In this document: piece by piece, positions 28,642-37,075 of the stretch
Layout: each line of letters begins with the position of its first letter
How positions within the stretch are numbered: position 1 is the stretch's first letter
Assembly (NCBI GenBank): GCA_029257045.1
Contig: JARIDB010000116.1
Span: forward strand, 24,457-88,456
Reading direction: 5' to 3'
Origin: Clostridium sp.
GTDB taxonomy: Bacteria; Bacillota; Clostridia; Clostridiales; Clostridiaceae
DNA: 64,000 bases
Notes under the pieces: generated by a model
What the model saw: only the letters and a program-made list of their open reading frames with translations
The model's database searches: none
What the model was told of the DNA's origin: nothing
Translations under genes and position numbers: made by a program

Positions 28642-29970
28642 TTAATTTATTGTTATACCTGCACTAGCAAAACCTGCAATTGTAGTCGCTATTGTTCCTC
28701 TAATAGAGAATACTAACAATAAACGTGTTTCAGCTGGTACGCTTACATTAAGTGATGATATTCCATGATATACCGTTCCCGCTGGAACATTTCCAGACAC
28801 AACTGGACATAAGGTTACTGTAGATCCTGTAATAGGACTAAATATATTACTTGTTGCTGAAGCGCTATATAATGTTGCGGTAATAGCTACAGGGGTTGTT
28901 AATGATAAAGCAGCAGTATTACTGAAATATGCAGCTATTGATGTTATAGTACTATTTCTTGAAACTGGGAATGCCATATTATAAGCTAATGCTGTAGTTG
29001 GTGCTAGATTTATTGTTCCTCCTGAAAGTACACTTCCTGAAAATGAATTTCCAAAACCTAATAAAGCTACTGATCCAACTGTTCCTCCAGCTAAAGTAGA
29101 CAAAGTTACAGAACTACCTGATGCAAAAGCTACCATAGCCCCTGGACCTGCTGCTCCTGCTGCTCCTGTTGCTCCTGTTGCTCCTTGTGCTCCTTGCGGT
29201 CCTTGTGGTCCCACTGGTCCTTGTGGTCCTATTGGCCCTTGTGCTCCAGATACTCCTTGTGGTCCTTGCGGCCCTACTAATCCTTGTGCTCCTGTTGCTC
29301 CTGTTGGACCTCCTGGTCCCATAGGTCCTTGTGGTCCTGGTAATCCTTGTGCACCTGTTGCTCCTACTGGTCCTGATATACCTTGAGGACCTTGTTCTCC
29401 CATTGCTCCTGTTGCACCTGTTGCTCCTGCTGGTCCTTGTTCTCCTAGTGGTCCTTGTAACCCTATTGGTCCTTGTGGCCCTTGCGGTCCTGCAGGTCCT
29501 GTTGATCCTGCTGGTCCTGCTGGTCCTACTGCCCCTTGTTCTCCTGTATCCCCTTTTGGTCCTTGTGATCCTTGTGCTCCTTGTGCTCCTGTGTCTCCTT
29601 TTGCACCTTGTGGTCCTCTTGGTCCTGCAGGTCCCATAGGTCCTCTAGGTCCTGGACATCCCATTTCTCCCTTTGGCCCTCTTGGTCCTTGGCATCCTGG
29701 AGGTCCCATTGGGCCTCTTTTACCACATTCTCCACAGCAACCCGATTCGCCTTGTGGTCCCTCTGGTCCTTGCGGCCCTCTTGGTCCTATACATCCTGGT
29801 TCACCTTTTGGTCCCTTTGGTCCTTCTGGTCCTTGTGGTCCTCTTGGTCCTGGAGTGCATATTGGTTTTGGACAACATTTATGATTTTCTAGTTCTTTTT
29901 CTTCTATACATTCATTTGTTGAGCATCCATGTTTACGATCAAGTTCTTCTAAATATTTATCGATATTCAT
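28642..29970 (-). CDS. Collagen-like exosporium-type protein with BclB-like C-terminal domain
   Basis: 442 residues from the ATG at 29970, six bases after AGGAGG; a longer frame to 30015 lacks such a site. Residues 1-40 are a short Cys-containing head. Residues 41-277 are 79 uninterrupted G-X-Y triplets, mostly GPQ, GPR, GAT and GPM, forming a collagen triple helix. Residues 278-442 match the BclB-type C-terminal domain ([42 protein letters not shown]), a trimerising globular head. Cysteines within triplets (GCI, GCC, GEC, GCQ, GCP) are unusual. By family it is a spore surface filament protein; synthesis in the mother cell is expected but no sigma-K promoter was clear. Confidence 0.92.
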   Translation of the reverse strand: MNIDKYLEELDRKHGCSTNECIEEKELENHKCCPKPICTPGPRGPQGPEGPKGPKGEPGCIGPRGPQGPEGPQGESGCCGECGKRGPMGPPGCQGPRGPKGEMGCPGPRGPMGPAGPRGPQGAKGDTGAQGAQGSQGPKGDTGEQGAVGPAGPAGSTGPAGPQGPQGPIGLQGPLGEQGPAGATGATGAMGEQGPQGISGPVGATGAQGLPGPQGPMGPGGPTGATGAQGLVGPQGPQGVSGAQGPIGPQGPVGPQGPQGAQGATGATGAAGAAGPGAMVAFASGSSVTLSTLAGGTVGSVALLGFGNSFSGSVLSGGTINLAPTTALAYNMAFPVSRNSTITSIAAYFSNTAALSLTTPVAITATLYSASATSNIFSPITGSTVTLCPVVSGNVPAGTVYHGISSLNVSVPAETRLLLVFSIRGTIATTIAGFASAGITIN

Positions 29971-30084
29971 TCTTTTCCTCCTAAGGTAATAGTTATATTT
30001 TTTCATATAGTACATCTATTACATCCTATTCTATTGGGATTTAAATGTTCTTTTATATTTATAAAAACTCTTAATAACCTCAAA

Positions 30085-30122
30085 AAATCTCAGCAAATTT
30101 TTTCTTACCTTTGCTGAGATTT
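30085..30122 (-). terminator. Terminator after the 113-residue membrane protein gene
   Basis: AAATCTCAGCAAA and TTTGCTGAGATTT form a perfect 13-base stem with a 12-base loop, followed by T on the minus strand. Confidence 0.85.
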
Positions 30123-30131
30123 AAAATACTA

Positions 30132-30473
30132 TTACTTTTTTAAATTCATAAACTTATTTAAATTTGATCTTATAATATAAAAAAAGGTAACTTCAATAAT
30201 AATAATTAATATTATAGTTATTAAAAAATACATTTTTGTATAAATAGAGATAGCCCCTAAAAATAAATACATTCCTCCTTCAAGAGCTATGGTTTGTCCT
30301 AAAAATTTTATTATTATATTTTTATTTTCTAATTCTCCTAAAGTTATCCCTTTATTAAAAGCTATATATGACTCAGATATTTTATAAAGAAAACCTTTAT
30401 GTTTACTCAAATAAAAGGCAATTCCTAATAGTATTTCAAAAACTCCTAATATTAATAATATTTCTCCTAACAT
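30132..30473 (-). CDS. Membrane protein of unknown function
   Basis: 113 residues with three predicted membrane segments (about 3-20, 48-70 and 75-100). I recognise no family; a DUF3784-like short membrane protein is possible. GGAGG precedes the ATG. It lies 12 bases after the SEC-C gene and is probably on the same transcript, ended by the hairpin at 30085. Confidence 0.7.
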   Translation of the reverse strand: MLGEILLILGVFEILLGIAFYLSKHKGFLYKISESYIAFNKGITLGELENKNIIIKFLGQTIALEGGMYLFLGAISIYTKMYFLITIILIIIIEVTFFYIIRSNLNKFMNLKK

Positions 30474-30485
30474 TACCCCTCCTAT

Positions 30486-31637
30486 TTATCTACCACAACA
30501 TTTTTTATATTTCTTTTTACTACCGCAGGGACATAAATCGTTTCTTCCTACTTTAGCTTCATTAATTATTATTTTTTCTTTACCTTCAATTTCGCTAATT
30601 TTATGACCCTTTAATGACCACTTTCTTATTTCTTTATATACCATTTCTAATTCATATTTTAATATATTTTTTTCTTCTTCATTTTCTATTTCATAAGCCT
30701 CTAAAAATACATCTATAGCTTCTTGTTTTGAAACTTCATTTTTAATAGCTATCTCAAATCCTTCTAGCTCTTCTCTCAATATCTTTTTATCTATTACAAA
30801 AAGTTGATTTAATGCTTTTTCAAGCTTAATTCTTTCCTTATTACCTTCAATATAGTCTGGTTGTGAAGCTTTTATTAAAGTTTTTCTAGTGAATTTTTCA
30901 TATCTTAATTCTTTATTTTTATCTATCACTTCTAAAATATCTTCCGAATCATCTACATCTATATGGTAAATTATATTTCTATCTACTTGATAATCATACC
31001 CAACTTCCTGTCCTAATCTAAATAACTTTTCAATCCTATTCTCATCTAATTTAAATTCATATTCCTCTTTTAATATTGTAATTACATCTTTAATTCTACA
31101 AACTCCATAAAAATAAATAAGTCCAGCTGTCAAATCAATTATTTCCGAATTCATCTTAGAGTTTTCTTCTAATTTAATATCTAACTTATCTTTTAATATG
31201 TTTAAAATTTCTTTTGGCATAACTACCTTTAGTTTTCCCTTATCTACACCTGTAAACATAATTCCTCTATCCCTAAAGTAATTAGCATTTATTAAATCTG
31301 ATCCTTTATAATCCTCATTCCCATCCTTATCTATTACATCTTTCAAATAAATATAAGCATCTTCATCTAAAAATTCAAGTATATATTCATATTTACTTAT
31401 AATAGTTTCTTTTATTCTTAATTCTAAATCAGCCTTTTTTAAACTTGTTAAACCTCTTACTCCATAATTGTTACCAATCTTTAATAGTTCTTCTTTTGTC
31501 ATTCTATCTAAATGATAATCTAAGCTTTCACCATTTTCATGGTTCTTCCATATCTTCTCAACCTTTTTAATATCTTTAATTATTATTCCTTCTTGTACTT
31601 CTTTTTCATCTTTTGTTTCTTTCTGTAATTCTATCAT
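30486..31637 (-). CDS. SEC-C motif protein with Rho N-terminal-like region
   Basis: 383 residues. A helix-extended-loop region at about 45-75 (MTKEELLKIGNNYGVRGLTSLKKADLELRI) resembles the Rho N-terminal/SAP fold. The middle is helical and unassigned. The C-terminus is a SEC-C zinc motif, CPCGSKKKYKKCCGR, at about 368-382, the type that lets SecA and YchJ-like proteins bind ribosomes or SecB. A link to nucleic acid or ribosomes is likely, but the exact role is unknown. It follows clpA by about 110 bases, with a hairpin between. Confidence 0.85.
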   Translation of the reverse strand: MIELQKETKDEKEVQEGIIIKDIKKVEKIWKNHENGESLDYHLDRMTKEELLKIGNNYGVRGLTSLKKADLELRIKETIISKYEYILEFLDEDAYIYLKDVIDKDGNEDYKGSDLINANYFRDRGIMFTGVDKGKLKVVMPKEILNILKDKLDIKLEENSKMNSEIIDLTAGLIYFYGVCRIKDVITILKEEYEFKLDENRIEKLFRLGQEVGYDYQVDRNIIYHIDVDDSEDILEVIDKNKELRYEKFTRKTLIKASQPDYIEGNKERIKLEKALNQLFVIDKKILREELEGFEIAIKNEVSKQEAIDVFLEAYEIENEEEKNILKYELEMVYKEIRKWSLKGHKISEIEGKEKIIINEAKVGRNDLCPCGSKKKYKKCCGR

Positions 31638-31702
31638 TTTACACCTCTTATTTATATTTCCAAGTATTTATACAATCTTATAAACAATTATAATAGTTTA
31701 TA

Positions 31703-31736
31703 TAAAAAGTAGCTAAAGGATTTAACTACTTTTTAT
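31703..31736 (-). terminator. Terminator-like hairpin after clpA
   Basis: TAAAAAGTAG and CTACTTTTTA form a ten-base stem with a 14-base loop, 11 bases beyond the clpA stop, with A/T-rich flanks. Confidence 0.6.
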
Positions 31737-31746
31737 ATTAATAATA

Positions 31747-33987
31747 TTACTTAAGCTCAATTTTAATTTCGTTATCTTCTAATATAACCTTGCAATAGCC
31801 TTTATCTTTTAAGTTTCCAAATAGTATTTCCTCTACAAATAAAGGTTTTATTTCTGAATTTATCAATCTTATTATCTCTCTTGCACCAAATTCTTTTGAT
31901 AATCCCTTTTTACTAATGTATTTTATAACTTCATCTGTGACATCTATTTTCACATCTTTTGAATATAACTTTTCTTTTAATTTTTCTATTTCTCTTTTTG
32001 CTATTTCTAAAGCCATTTCTTTATTTATCTCATTGAATACTATTTTTTTATCTAACCTATTTCTAAATTCAGGAGTAAAAAATTTCTTTACTTCTTTCTT
32101 TATAATATCCTCATTAAATTCTTCACGGCCAAAACCTACAGGTATCTTTCCTAAATCTTTAGCTCCTGCATTTGAAGTCATTATAATTATAACATTTCTA
32201 AAATCAGCTTTTCTACCTTTATTATCAGTTAATGTTGCATAGTCCATTACTTGAAGAAGAACATTTAATATGTCTGGATGCGCTTTTTCTATTTCATCTA
32301 ATAATAAAACTGAATTTGGTTTCTTTTTAATAGTATCTATTAAAAGACCTCCTTCTTCATATCCTACATACCCTGGAGGTGAACCTATTAGCTTAGAAGC
32401 TCCATGCTTTTCTCCATACTCACTCATATCAAATCTAATTAAATCCAGCCCAAGCTCTCTTGATAAAACCTTTGCTATTTCTGTTTTACCAACTCCAGTA
32501 GGTCCAACAAAAAGCATAGATGCAATAGGTTTATCATCATCATTTAAACCTGCTCTAGATAACTTTATTGCTTTAGTTACTTCTTCAATAGCATTATCTT
32601 GACCAAATATATTTTTCTTTAGGTTTTTTTCAATATTCTTCAATATTTCTATTTCACTATTTTCTACTGTTTCTTTAGGAATATTACACATTTTAGCTAT
32701 AATTTCCTCAATATTCCTTTTTGTAACTAAAACTTTTTCCGAATCTTTTCTATTAATATCTAAGTAAGCCCCAGCTTCATCTATTATATCAATAGCTTTA
32801 TCAGGTAAAAATCTATCTTTTATATATTTTGCACTTAATTTTACAGCCTCTTTTATAGCCTCTTCTTCATATTTGACATTATGATAAATCTCAAAGTTTT
32901 CTTTAAGCCCATTTATAATTTTAATAGTTTCTTCTTCAGTTGTCTCTTTTACATCTATCATTTGAAATCTTCTTATTAAAGCCTTATCTTTCTCAAAGTA
33001 TTTTTTATAATCTTCATAAGTAGTAGCTCCAATAAATTTAATTTTCCCCTCTAATAAATAACCTTTAATTAAGCTGCCACCATCTATCGAACTTCCATTT
33101 AAAGCTCCAGATCCAACTATGTTGTGTATTTCATCAATATAAACTATAGGGTTTTTATAAGTTTTTATCTCATCTAAAACCAACTTTACCCTTTCTTCAA
33201 AATCACCTCTATACTTTGTTCCGGCAAGCATTGCTCCTATATCCAAAGAGAAAATCTTAGAATCCTTCAATTTTTCAGGAACCTCACCTCTTTTTATAAG
33301 TTCTGCAAGGCCCATTGTTATTGCTGTTTTACCAACCCCCGGTTCTCCTACGTGGACAGGATTATTTTTATTTCTTCTACAAAGTATTTGTATAGTTCTA
33401 TCTATAATATCTTTTCTTCCTATTAAAGGATCCTTTTCTCCATCTTCAGAGTCTGTTAAAATCTCACAGTAGTTACCTATTTTATTTTTTCTCTCTCCTT
33501 CTTTAGTTTCATCTAAAGTACTTGTTCTAAATATTTTTATTGCATCTTTTGATACATTACTTTCTTCTTCTTTATTATTTGATAATTCAAATAATAATTC
33601 TGCTTTATCTATACCTTGCTTATTTAAATAAGCTACAGCATAATTATCCTTTAATGTATATATAGATGAAATTATATGTTCTAAAGCTACTAGATTTCTT
33701 GTTCCAAAGGCAGCTTGTTGTGTTGCTATTATTAATATATTTTTTATTCCATAACTTTCTTCCGGATCATTTCCTTCTATTTTTTCAATGTTTTCATTTA
33801 TATAATTACTTAAGTCATATTGAAGTTCTGTTACATTTCCATTTAATTTTATAATGGCCTCTCTAAACATTTCTTCTTCTAGTGCACTTAATAATAAATG
33901 CTCCGGTGTAATAAATTCATCTTTATTATCTTTTGCAATTTTATAAGCTCTTAATAATACATCTTTAACCACTTTACTTATATCCAT
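31747..33987 (-). CDS. clpA: ATP-dependent Clp protease ATP-binding subunit ClpA
   Basis: 746 residues. An N-terminal Clp repeat domain (LLRAYKIAKDNKDEFITPEHLLLSAL) is followed by two AAA+ modules with Walker A GEPGVGKTA and GPTGVGKTE. The VGF-like loop (KIPVGFGREE) is positioned to dock on ClpP. ClpA unfolds substrates for ClpP. The adaptor ClpS is encoded two bases upstream, so N-degron-type delivery is likely. A ClpA rather than ClpC assignment rests on that pairing and the lack of a UVR middle insert. The gene overlaps nothing but is clearly co-transcribed with clpS. Confidence 0.95.
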   Translation of the reverse strand: MDISKVVKDVLLRAYKIAKDNKDEFITPEHLLLSALEEEMFREAIIKLNGNVTELQYDLSNYINENIEKIEGNDPEESYGIKNILIIATQQAAFGTRNLVALEHIISSIYTLKDNYAVAYLNKQGIDKAELLFELSNNKEEESNVSKDAIKIFRTSTLDETKEGERKNKIGNYCEILTDSEDGEKDPLIGRKDIIDRTIQILCRRNKNNPVHVGEPGVGKTAITMGLAELIKRGEVPEKLKDSKIFSLDIGAMLAGTKYRGDFEERVKLVLDEIKTYKNPIVYIDEIHNIVGSGALNGSSIDGGSLIKGYLLEGKIKFIGATTYEDYKKYFEKDKALIRRFQMIDVKETTEEETIKIINGLKENFEIYHNVKYEEEAIKEAVKLSAKYIKDRFLPDKAIDIIDEAGAYLDINRKDSEKVLVTKRNIEEIIAKMCNIPKETVENSEIEILKNIEKNLKKNIFGQDNAIEEVTKAIKLSRAGLNDDDKPIASMLFVGPTGVGKTEIAKVLSRELGLDLIRFDMSEYGEKHGASKLIGSPPGYVGYEEGGLLIDTIKKKPNSVLLLDEIEKAHPDILNVLLQVMDYATLTDNKGRKADFRNVIIIMTSNAGAKDLGKIPVGFGREEFNEDIIKKEVKKFFTPEFRNRLDKKIVFNEINKEMALEIAKREIEKLKEKLYSKDVKIDVTDEVIKYISKKGLSKEFGAREIIRLINSEIKPLFVEEILFGNLKDKGYCKVILEDNEIKIELK

Positions 33988-33989
33988 TT

Positions 33990-34337
33990 TTACTCCTCCT
34001 CTATTGTAAGTTTAAAAGGAAATCCCTCTCCCACTGCTAAATCTTGTGCTTTATTTAATTTCGACATTGCTATATCAAAGGGATAAATCCCAGCTATTCC
34101 TATTCCTCTATTATGAACTTCAATCATAATATTATTTGCTTCATCAATTGTTTTGTTGAATATTTCTATTAATATTGCTACAACGAATTCCATAGTTGTA
34201 AAATCATCATTATACATAAGTACTTTATATTTCTTAGGTAATTTCTCTTCAATATTATCTTTTTCTATGGTTATAGTCTTTGTTTCCAAATTCTCTTCCT
34301 CCATATGACTTTTTATTCTATTATATATATGTTTCAA
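33990..34337 (-). CDS. clpS: ATP-dependent Clp protease adaptor ClpS
   Basis: 115 residues. The ClpS core (YKVLMYNDDFTTMEFVVAIL, then ANNIMIEVHNRGIGIAGIYPFDIA) keeps the acidic NDD substrate pocket residues and the VH element. The first 33 residues are a flexible extension that delivers substrates to ClpA. ClpS recognises proteins with bulky N-terminal residues. It is two bases upstream of clpA. An in-frame ATG 11 codons later is possible, but this start is kept. Confidence 0.93.
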   Translation of the reverse strand: MKHIYNRIKSHMEEENLETKTITIEKDNIEEKLPKKYKVLMYNDDFTTMEFVVAILIEIFNKTIDEANNIMIEVHNRGIGIAGIYPFDIAMSKLNKAQDLAVGEGFPFKLTIEEE

Positions 34338-34414
34338 TTAATAATCTACATACTTAATATTTTATGATATTAAATTATTAATAAAATAAAAACTTTTTTA
34401 TATTCTAATTTAAT

Positions 34415-34450
34415 AAAAACTGCTATATCTATATAGATATAGCAGTTTTT
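34415..34450. terminator. Perfect 18-base palindromic terminator
   Basis: AAAAACTGCTATATCTAT is followed directly by its exact complement. It ends the lipoprotein gene at 34459 and has a T-rich arm on both strands. Confidence 0.85.
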
Positions 34451-34458
34451 ATTAAATC

Positions 34459-35028
34459 TTATTTTACGTCCATAGTTCCTGTTACTGTTGAATCTTTTAT
34501 AACTATAGAATCTTTTGCATCTTTAGAACTAAAATAAACATTTCCTTCTATCTTAGTTAATTCAAGAATTATATTATTTGCTTCAATGTAAAGATCTCCC
34601 TTTAGTACTCCACCTTCTATTTTAGCCCCTTCATCTTTTACTGTTACTTTTGGTGTTGTTAATGTAAAGTTTTTATCTATATTCTTATTTGCATCTTTAG
34701 TACATAATACAAGAACTCTAGGAGTACTGACTTTTTTTGATTCATTTTTTTCATCAGTTTTTTCGTATCCTGTATTAAGTACAATATCCTTTGTAGTTGT
34801 AATATCATTTTCAACTAAAATGATCCAACTTTTATCTAAAGCTTTAAATAAGTTATCCTCATCTGCTACTCTTGATGGCATTGCAACTACGTCTGTTTTA
34901 TTTGTCTTGTCATTTTCTATTACAATTGGTGTTTTATTATCTTCCATTTTACTTTCTTTAGCTTTACTACAACCTACTGATAATACAAGCGCAAATGATA
35001 AGGGTATTACTAATGATTTAATTTTCAT
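34459..35028 (-). CDS. Putative lipoprotein with polymer-forming-like C-terminus
   Basis: 189 residues. The signal peptide ends with the lipobox SVGC (Cys20), followed by a low-complexity Lys/Asp linker. The mature part from about 85 on has short repeating beta-strand units (VTVKDEGAKIEGGVLKGDLYIEANNIILELTKIEGNVYF), as in bactofilin- or beta-helix-like proteins. No firm family is recognised. AGGAGG precedes the ATG. Surface exposure is inferred from the lipobox only. Confidence 0.75.
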   Translation of the reverse strand: MKIKSLVIPLSFALVLSVGCSKAKESKMEDNKTPIVIENDKTNKTDVVAMPSRVADEDNLFKALDKSWIILVENDITTTKDIVLNTGYEKTDEKNESKKVSTPRVLVLCTKDANKNIDKNFTLTTPKVTVKDEGAKIEGGVLKGDLYIEANNIILELTKIEGNVYFSSKDAKDSIVIKDSTVTGTMDVK

Positions 35029-35103
35029 GTAAAAGTCCTCCTTTATTTTTTATCACTAATAACTTTCCCTAAACTTTATAAATTATTTATAATTATTTTT
35101 TAC

Positions 35104-35244
35104 TTATAATCCTTTTATTAAATATATAAATAATAAAATGCTTATAATAGCACAAATATTAGTAAAAGCTTTAGATCTTCTATCTTGTACTTTCTTATTA
35201 TTTTTATCCTCTGATAAATAGCTAAAATATTCACTTATCTTCAT
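35104..35244 (-). CDS. Small membrane protein, 46 residues
   Basis: The short frame starts with MKISEYFSYLSEDKNNKK and ends with a hydrophobic segment (residues about 28-43, ICAIISILLFIYLI). A good GGGAG ribosome binding site lies eight bases upstream of the ATG at 35244. It is between the PTS EIIC gene and a lipoprotein gene, after the EIIC terminator. It has a charged N-terminus and one membrane helix, and no family was recognised. The strong start site makes it likely to be real. Confidence 0.55.
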   Translation of the reverse strand: MKISEYFSYLSEDKNNKKVQDRRSKAFTNICAIISILLFIYLIKGL

Positions 35245-35267
35245 ACTAAAATCTCCCTTATTGTAAA

Positions 35268-35291
35268 AAGAGATCTAAATATAGATCTCTT
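35268..35291 (-). terminator. Terminator after the PTS EIIC gene
   Basis: AAGAGATCTA and TAGATCTCTT form a perfect ten-base stem with a four-base loop, followed by T on the minus strand, 15 bases past the EIIC stop. Confidence 0.82.
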
Positions 35292-35306
35292 AAATACCTT
35301 ATAAAA

Positions 35307-36653
35307 TTAAACTGTTTGAGTGTTTATTTCTGTTTCCATTTCCATTTCAAGATTTTTCTTGTCAGCATACATTACAAATGGTATATAAATTAAAACTGAA
35401 ACTGCTATATTAATTAAAGCTACTACTGCACCTTGCCATTGACCTGTTGCTAAGAAAGCAGAAATTACAGGCGGACAAGTCCAAGGAACTACAGCTGATG
35501 CTGGTGCAACAAATTTTGCCACACTTAAAGCATAAGCGATTATTGCCGAAACCATAGGTGCTACTACAAACGGTATTAAATAAATTGGATTTAATACTAT
35601 TGGTAATCCAAATATTATTGGTTCATTTATATTAAATAACGCTGGAGCACTTGCTATATTTCTTATAGATTTATTAATCTTACTTTTTGATTTTAAAGCA
35701 AGGGCAATCATTAATGCAATTGTAATTCCTGATCCTCCAAGGTTAACATATGAATCTAAGAACTGGCTATTGATTATGTTTATACCTTGTGTTTCACCCG
35801 CTGCAATAGCTGCCATATTTTCAGCTGTTAATGCTAAAAATATTGCATTTATAACTGGTGCTAAGATATTTGATCCATGTAATCCAAAGAACCAAAGTAA
35901 TTGTTGTATTAAGATTAATAATAAAAGTACTGGCAGTGAGTTTGCAAAACCCATTAATGGTTTTTGAATTAATGTATAAACATGTAAATAAACTTCTTTA
36001 TATCCAAAGGCTGCTAAGATTGCAAATACAGCTCCTACTAATGTTAAAGTTATCATTGTAGGTAATAAAGCAGAGAAAGATCTTGCAACTGCTGGTGGTA
36101 CTCCATCTGGTAATTTAATAACTAACTTTTTATTAGTAGATAATTTAGCAAATATTGTACCTACTATTAAAGTAGTTATTAATATAGTTATTAACCCTGA
36201 AGGTCCAAGCCATTTAGTAAATAGTCCTGGTTCCCAACCTAAAGTTCCTGCATCAAAGCCTCCCCAGGTAACTGGAGCTTTGTAATCAAACATATTAGTT
36301 AAAATTAAGCTTGCTGCTAAAGTAACTAATCCAGTTGCTAATCCATCTACATCATAGGATTTTCCTAAAGCATATCCAATTGATATAGCTGCAAATAATC
36401 CCATAAGGAACATTGAGCCGCCATATACATTTAAAGCTATAACATCTAACCAATGTAACATTTCTCCTTCTGCAAATAATGACTTTACAGATGTTATTGG
36501 AAAGTTGTGTATTAATAACCCTAATGATCCTATTATCATAAGTGGCATAATTGTTGCAAATCCATCACGAATTGCAACTAAATGTCTTTGAGCACCAATT
36601 TTTGATGCTACAGGAACAATATTTCGTTCCATCCAGTCCATAAATTTTTCCAT
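35307..36653 (-). CDS. celB: PTS lactose/cellobiose-type EIIC permease
   Basis: 448 residues with about ten membrane segments. The family signature is visible in NEPIIFGLPIVLNPIYLIPF and in FGLHGSNILAPVINAI. It transports and phosphorylates a beta-linked disaccharide or amino sugar with the EIIA and EIIB encoded about 1.5 kb upstream. It is split from them by its own terminator-delimited unit, and it has its own sigma-54 promoter (36752-36768) and a distal inverted repeat. The leader has interleaved inverted repeats. AGGGGGA precedes the ATG. The sugar is unknown; the MupG neighbour hints at a muropeptide sugar. Confidence 0.92.
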   Translation of the reverse strand: MEKFMDWMERNIVPVASKIGAQRHLVAIRDGFATIMPLMIIGSLGLLIHNFPITSVKSLFAEGEMLHWLDVIALNVYGGSMFLMGLFAAISIGYALGKSYDVDGLATGLVTLAASLILTNMFDYKAPVTWGGFDAGTLGWEPGLFTKWLGPSGLITILITTLIVGTIFAKLSTNKKLVIKLPDGVPPAVARSFSALLPTMITLTLVGAVFAILAAFGYKEVYLHVYTLIQKPLMGFANSLPVLLLLILIQQLLWFFGLHGSNILAPVINAIFLALTAENMAAIAAGETQGINIINSQFLDSYVNLGGSGITIALMIALALKSKSKINKSIRNIASAPALFNINEPIIFGLPIVLNPIYLIPFVVAPMVSAIIAYALSVAKFVAPASAVVPWTCPPVISAFLATGQWQGAVVALINIAVSVLIYIPFVMYADKKNLEMEMETEINTQTV

Positions 36654-36685
36654 TTAAAATTCCCCCTATAATTATTTTTTATTAT

Positions 36686-36729
36686 TTATTTGCTATATAA
36701 AATGTTGAATCAGCAAATAAATTTTATAT
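36686..36729 (-). promoter_or_regulatory. Interleaved inverted repeats in the EIIC leader
   Basis: TTATTTGCT (36686-36694) pairs with AGCAAATAA (36712-36720), and ATATAAAAT (36695-36703) pairs with ATTTTATAT (36721-36729). All four are perfect nine-base arms that abut. The pairs are interleaved, so only one hairpin can form at a time. It starts about 13 bases after the expected sigma-54 transcription start. Confidence 0.55.
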
Positions 36730-36751
36730 AAATCCTTTACATTTATATATA

Positions 36752-36768
36752 AAGCAATATGTATGCCA
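36752..36768 (-). promoter_or_regulatory. Sigma-54 promoter of the PTS EIIC gene
   Basis: TGGCAT-N5-TTGCTT on the minus strand (-24 TGGCAT at 36763-36768, -12 TTGCTT at 36752-36757) matches the sigma-54 consensus TGGCAC-N5-TTGCW. The same two blocks occur at the other PTS promoter. Confidence 0.88.
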
Positions 36769-36850
36769 ACTTTTTATCTGCTTGTCTTTTCTTTATCTCC
36801 TTATAAACACTAGGTTTTTCTTATTTTAAACATTACACACTTACTTTTTA
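36769..36850. other. Spacer between sigma-54 promoter and upstream site
   Basis: This stretch holds no gene. A TTACACAC half-site is at 36833-36840, near the main inverted repeat at 36851-36875, and could be part of a cooperative activator array. Confidence 0.35.
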
Positions 36851-36875
36851 ATCTGTGTAATATTATTACACAGAT
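36851..36875. promoter_or_regulatory. Upstream activator inverted repeat of the PTS EIIC gene
   Basis: ATCTGTGTAA-TATTA-TTACACAGAT is a perfect ten-base palindrome about 85 bases upstream of the -24 element. It shares TGTGTAA/TTACACA arms with the site at 38956-38982, so it is the probable binding site of the sigma-54 activator. Confidence 0.75.
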
Positions 36876-37006
36876 GAATTATAATTTAATAGCTTTATAT
36901 TAATTAAACTTTTAGATACATATACAATTTTAAAAGTTATTATTTTAATATAAAAGCTTTTTAAATATTATCTTGTAATTCTCTTTTTAAATTCCTTTTA
37001 AAAATA

Positions 37007-37030
37007 AAAAATCTGGAATTCCAGATTTTT
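37007..37030 (-). terminator. Terminator after the MupG-like gene
   Basis: AAAAATCTGG and CCAGATTTTT form a perfect stem with the loop AATT, followed by T. It separates the EIIB-EIIA-MupG unit from EIIC. Confidence 0.88.
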
Positions 37031-37075
37031 CAGTAATTTATTTTGAATTTTAATAAACATTTTAAACTAATAAAT

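Noticed and set aside
29157-29860. Possible CRISPR or tandem repeat array
   Set aside because: The repetition is explained by collagen G-X-Y codons; there are no uniform repeats with unique spacers.
29331-29984. Several overlapping frames opposite the collagen-like gene
   Set aside because: Low-complexity products (Leu/Val or Trp/Ser rich, and Gly-Pro) that arise from the repeated G-X-Y codons.
36686-36729. Full H-type pseudoknot in the EIIC leader
   Set aside because: With nine-base stems and zero-base crossing loops the geometry is not possible; alternative hairpins are more likely.
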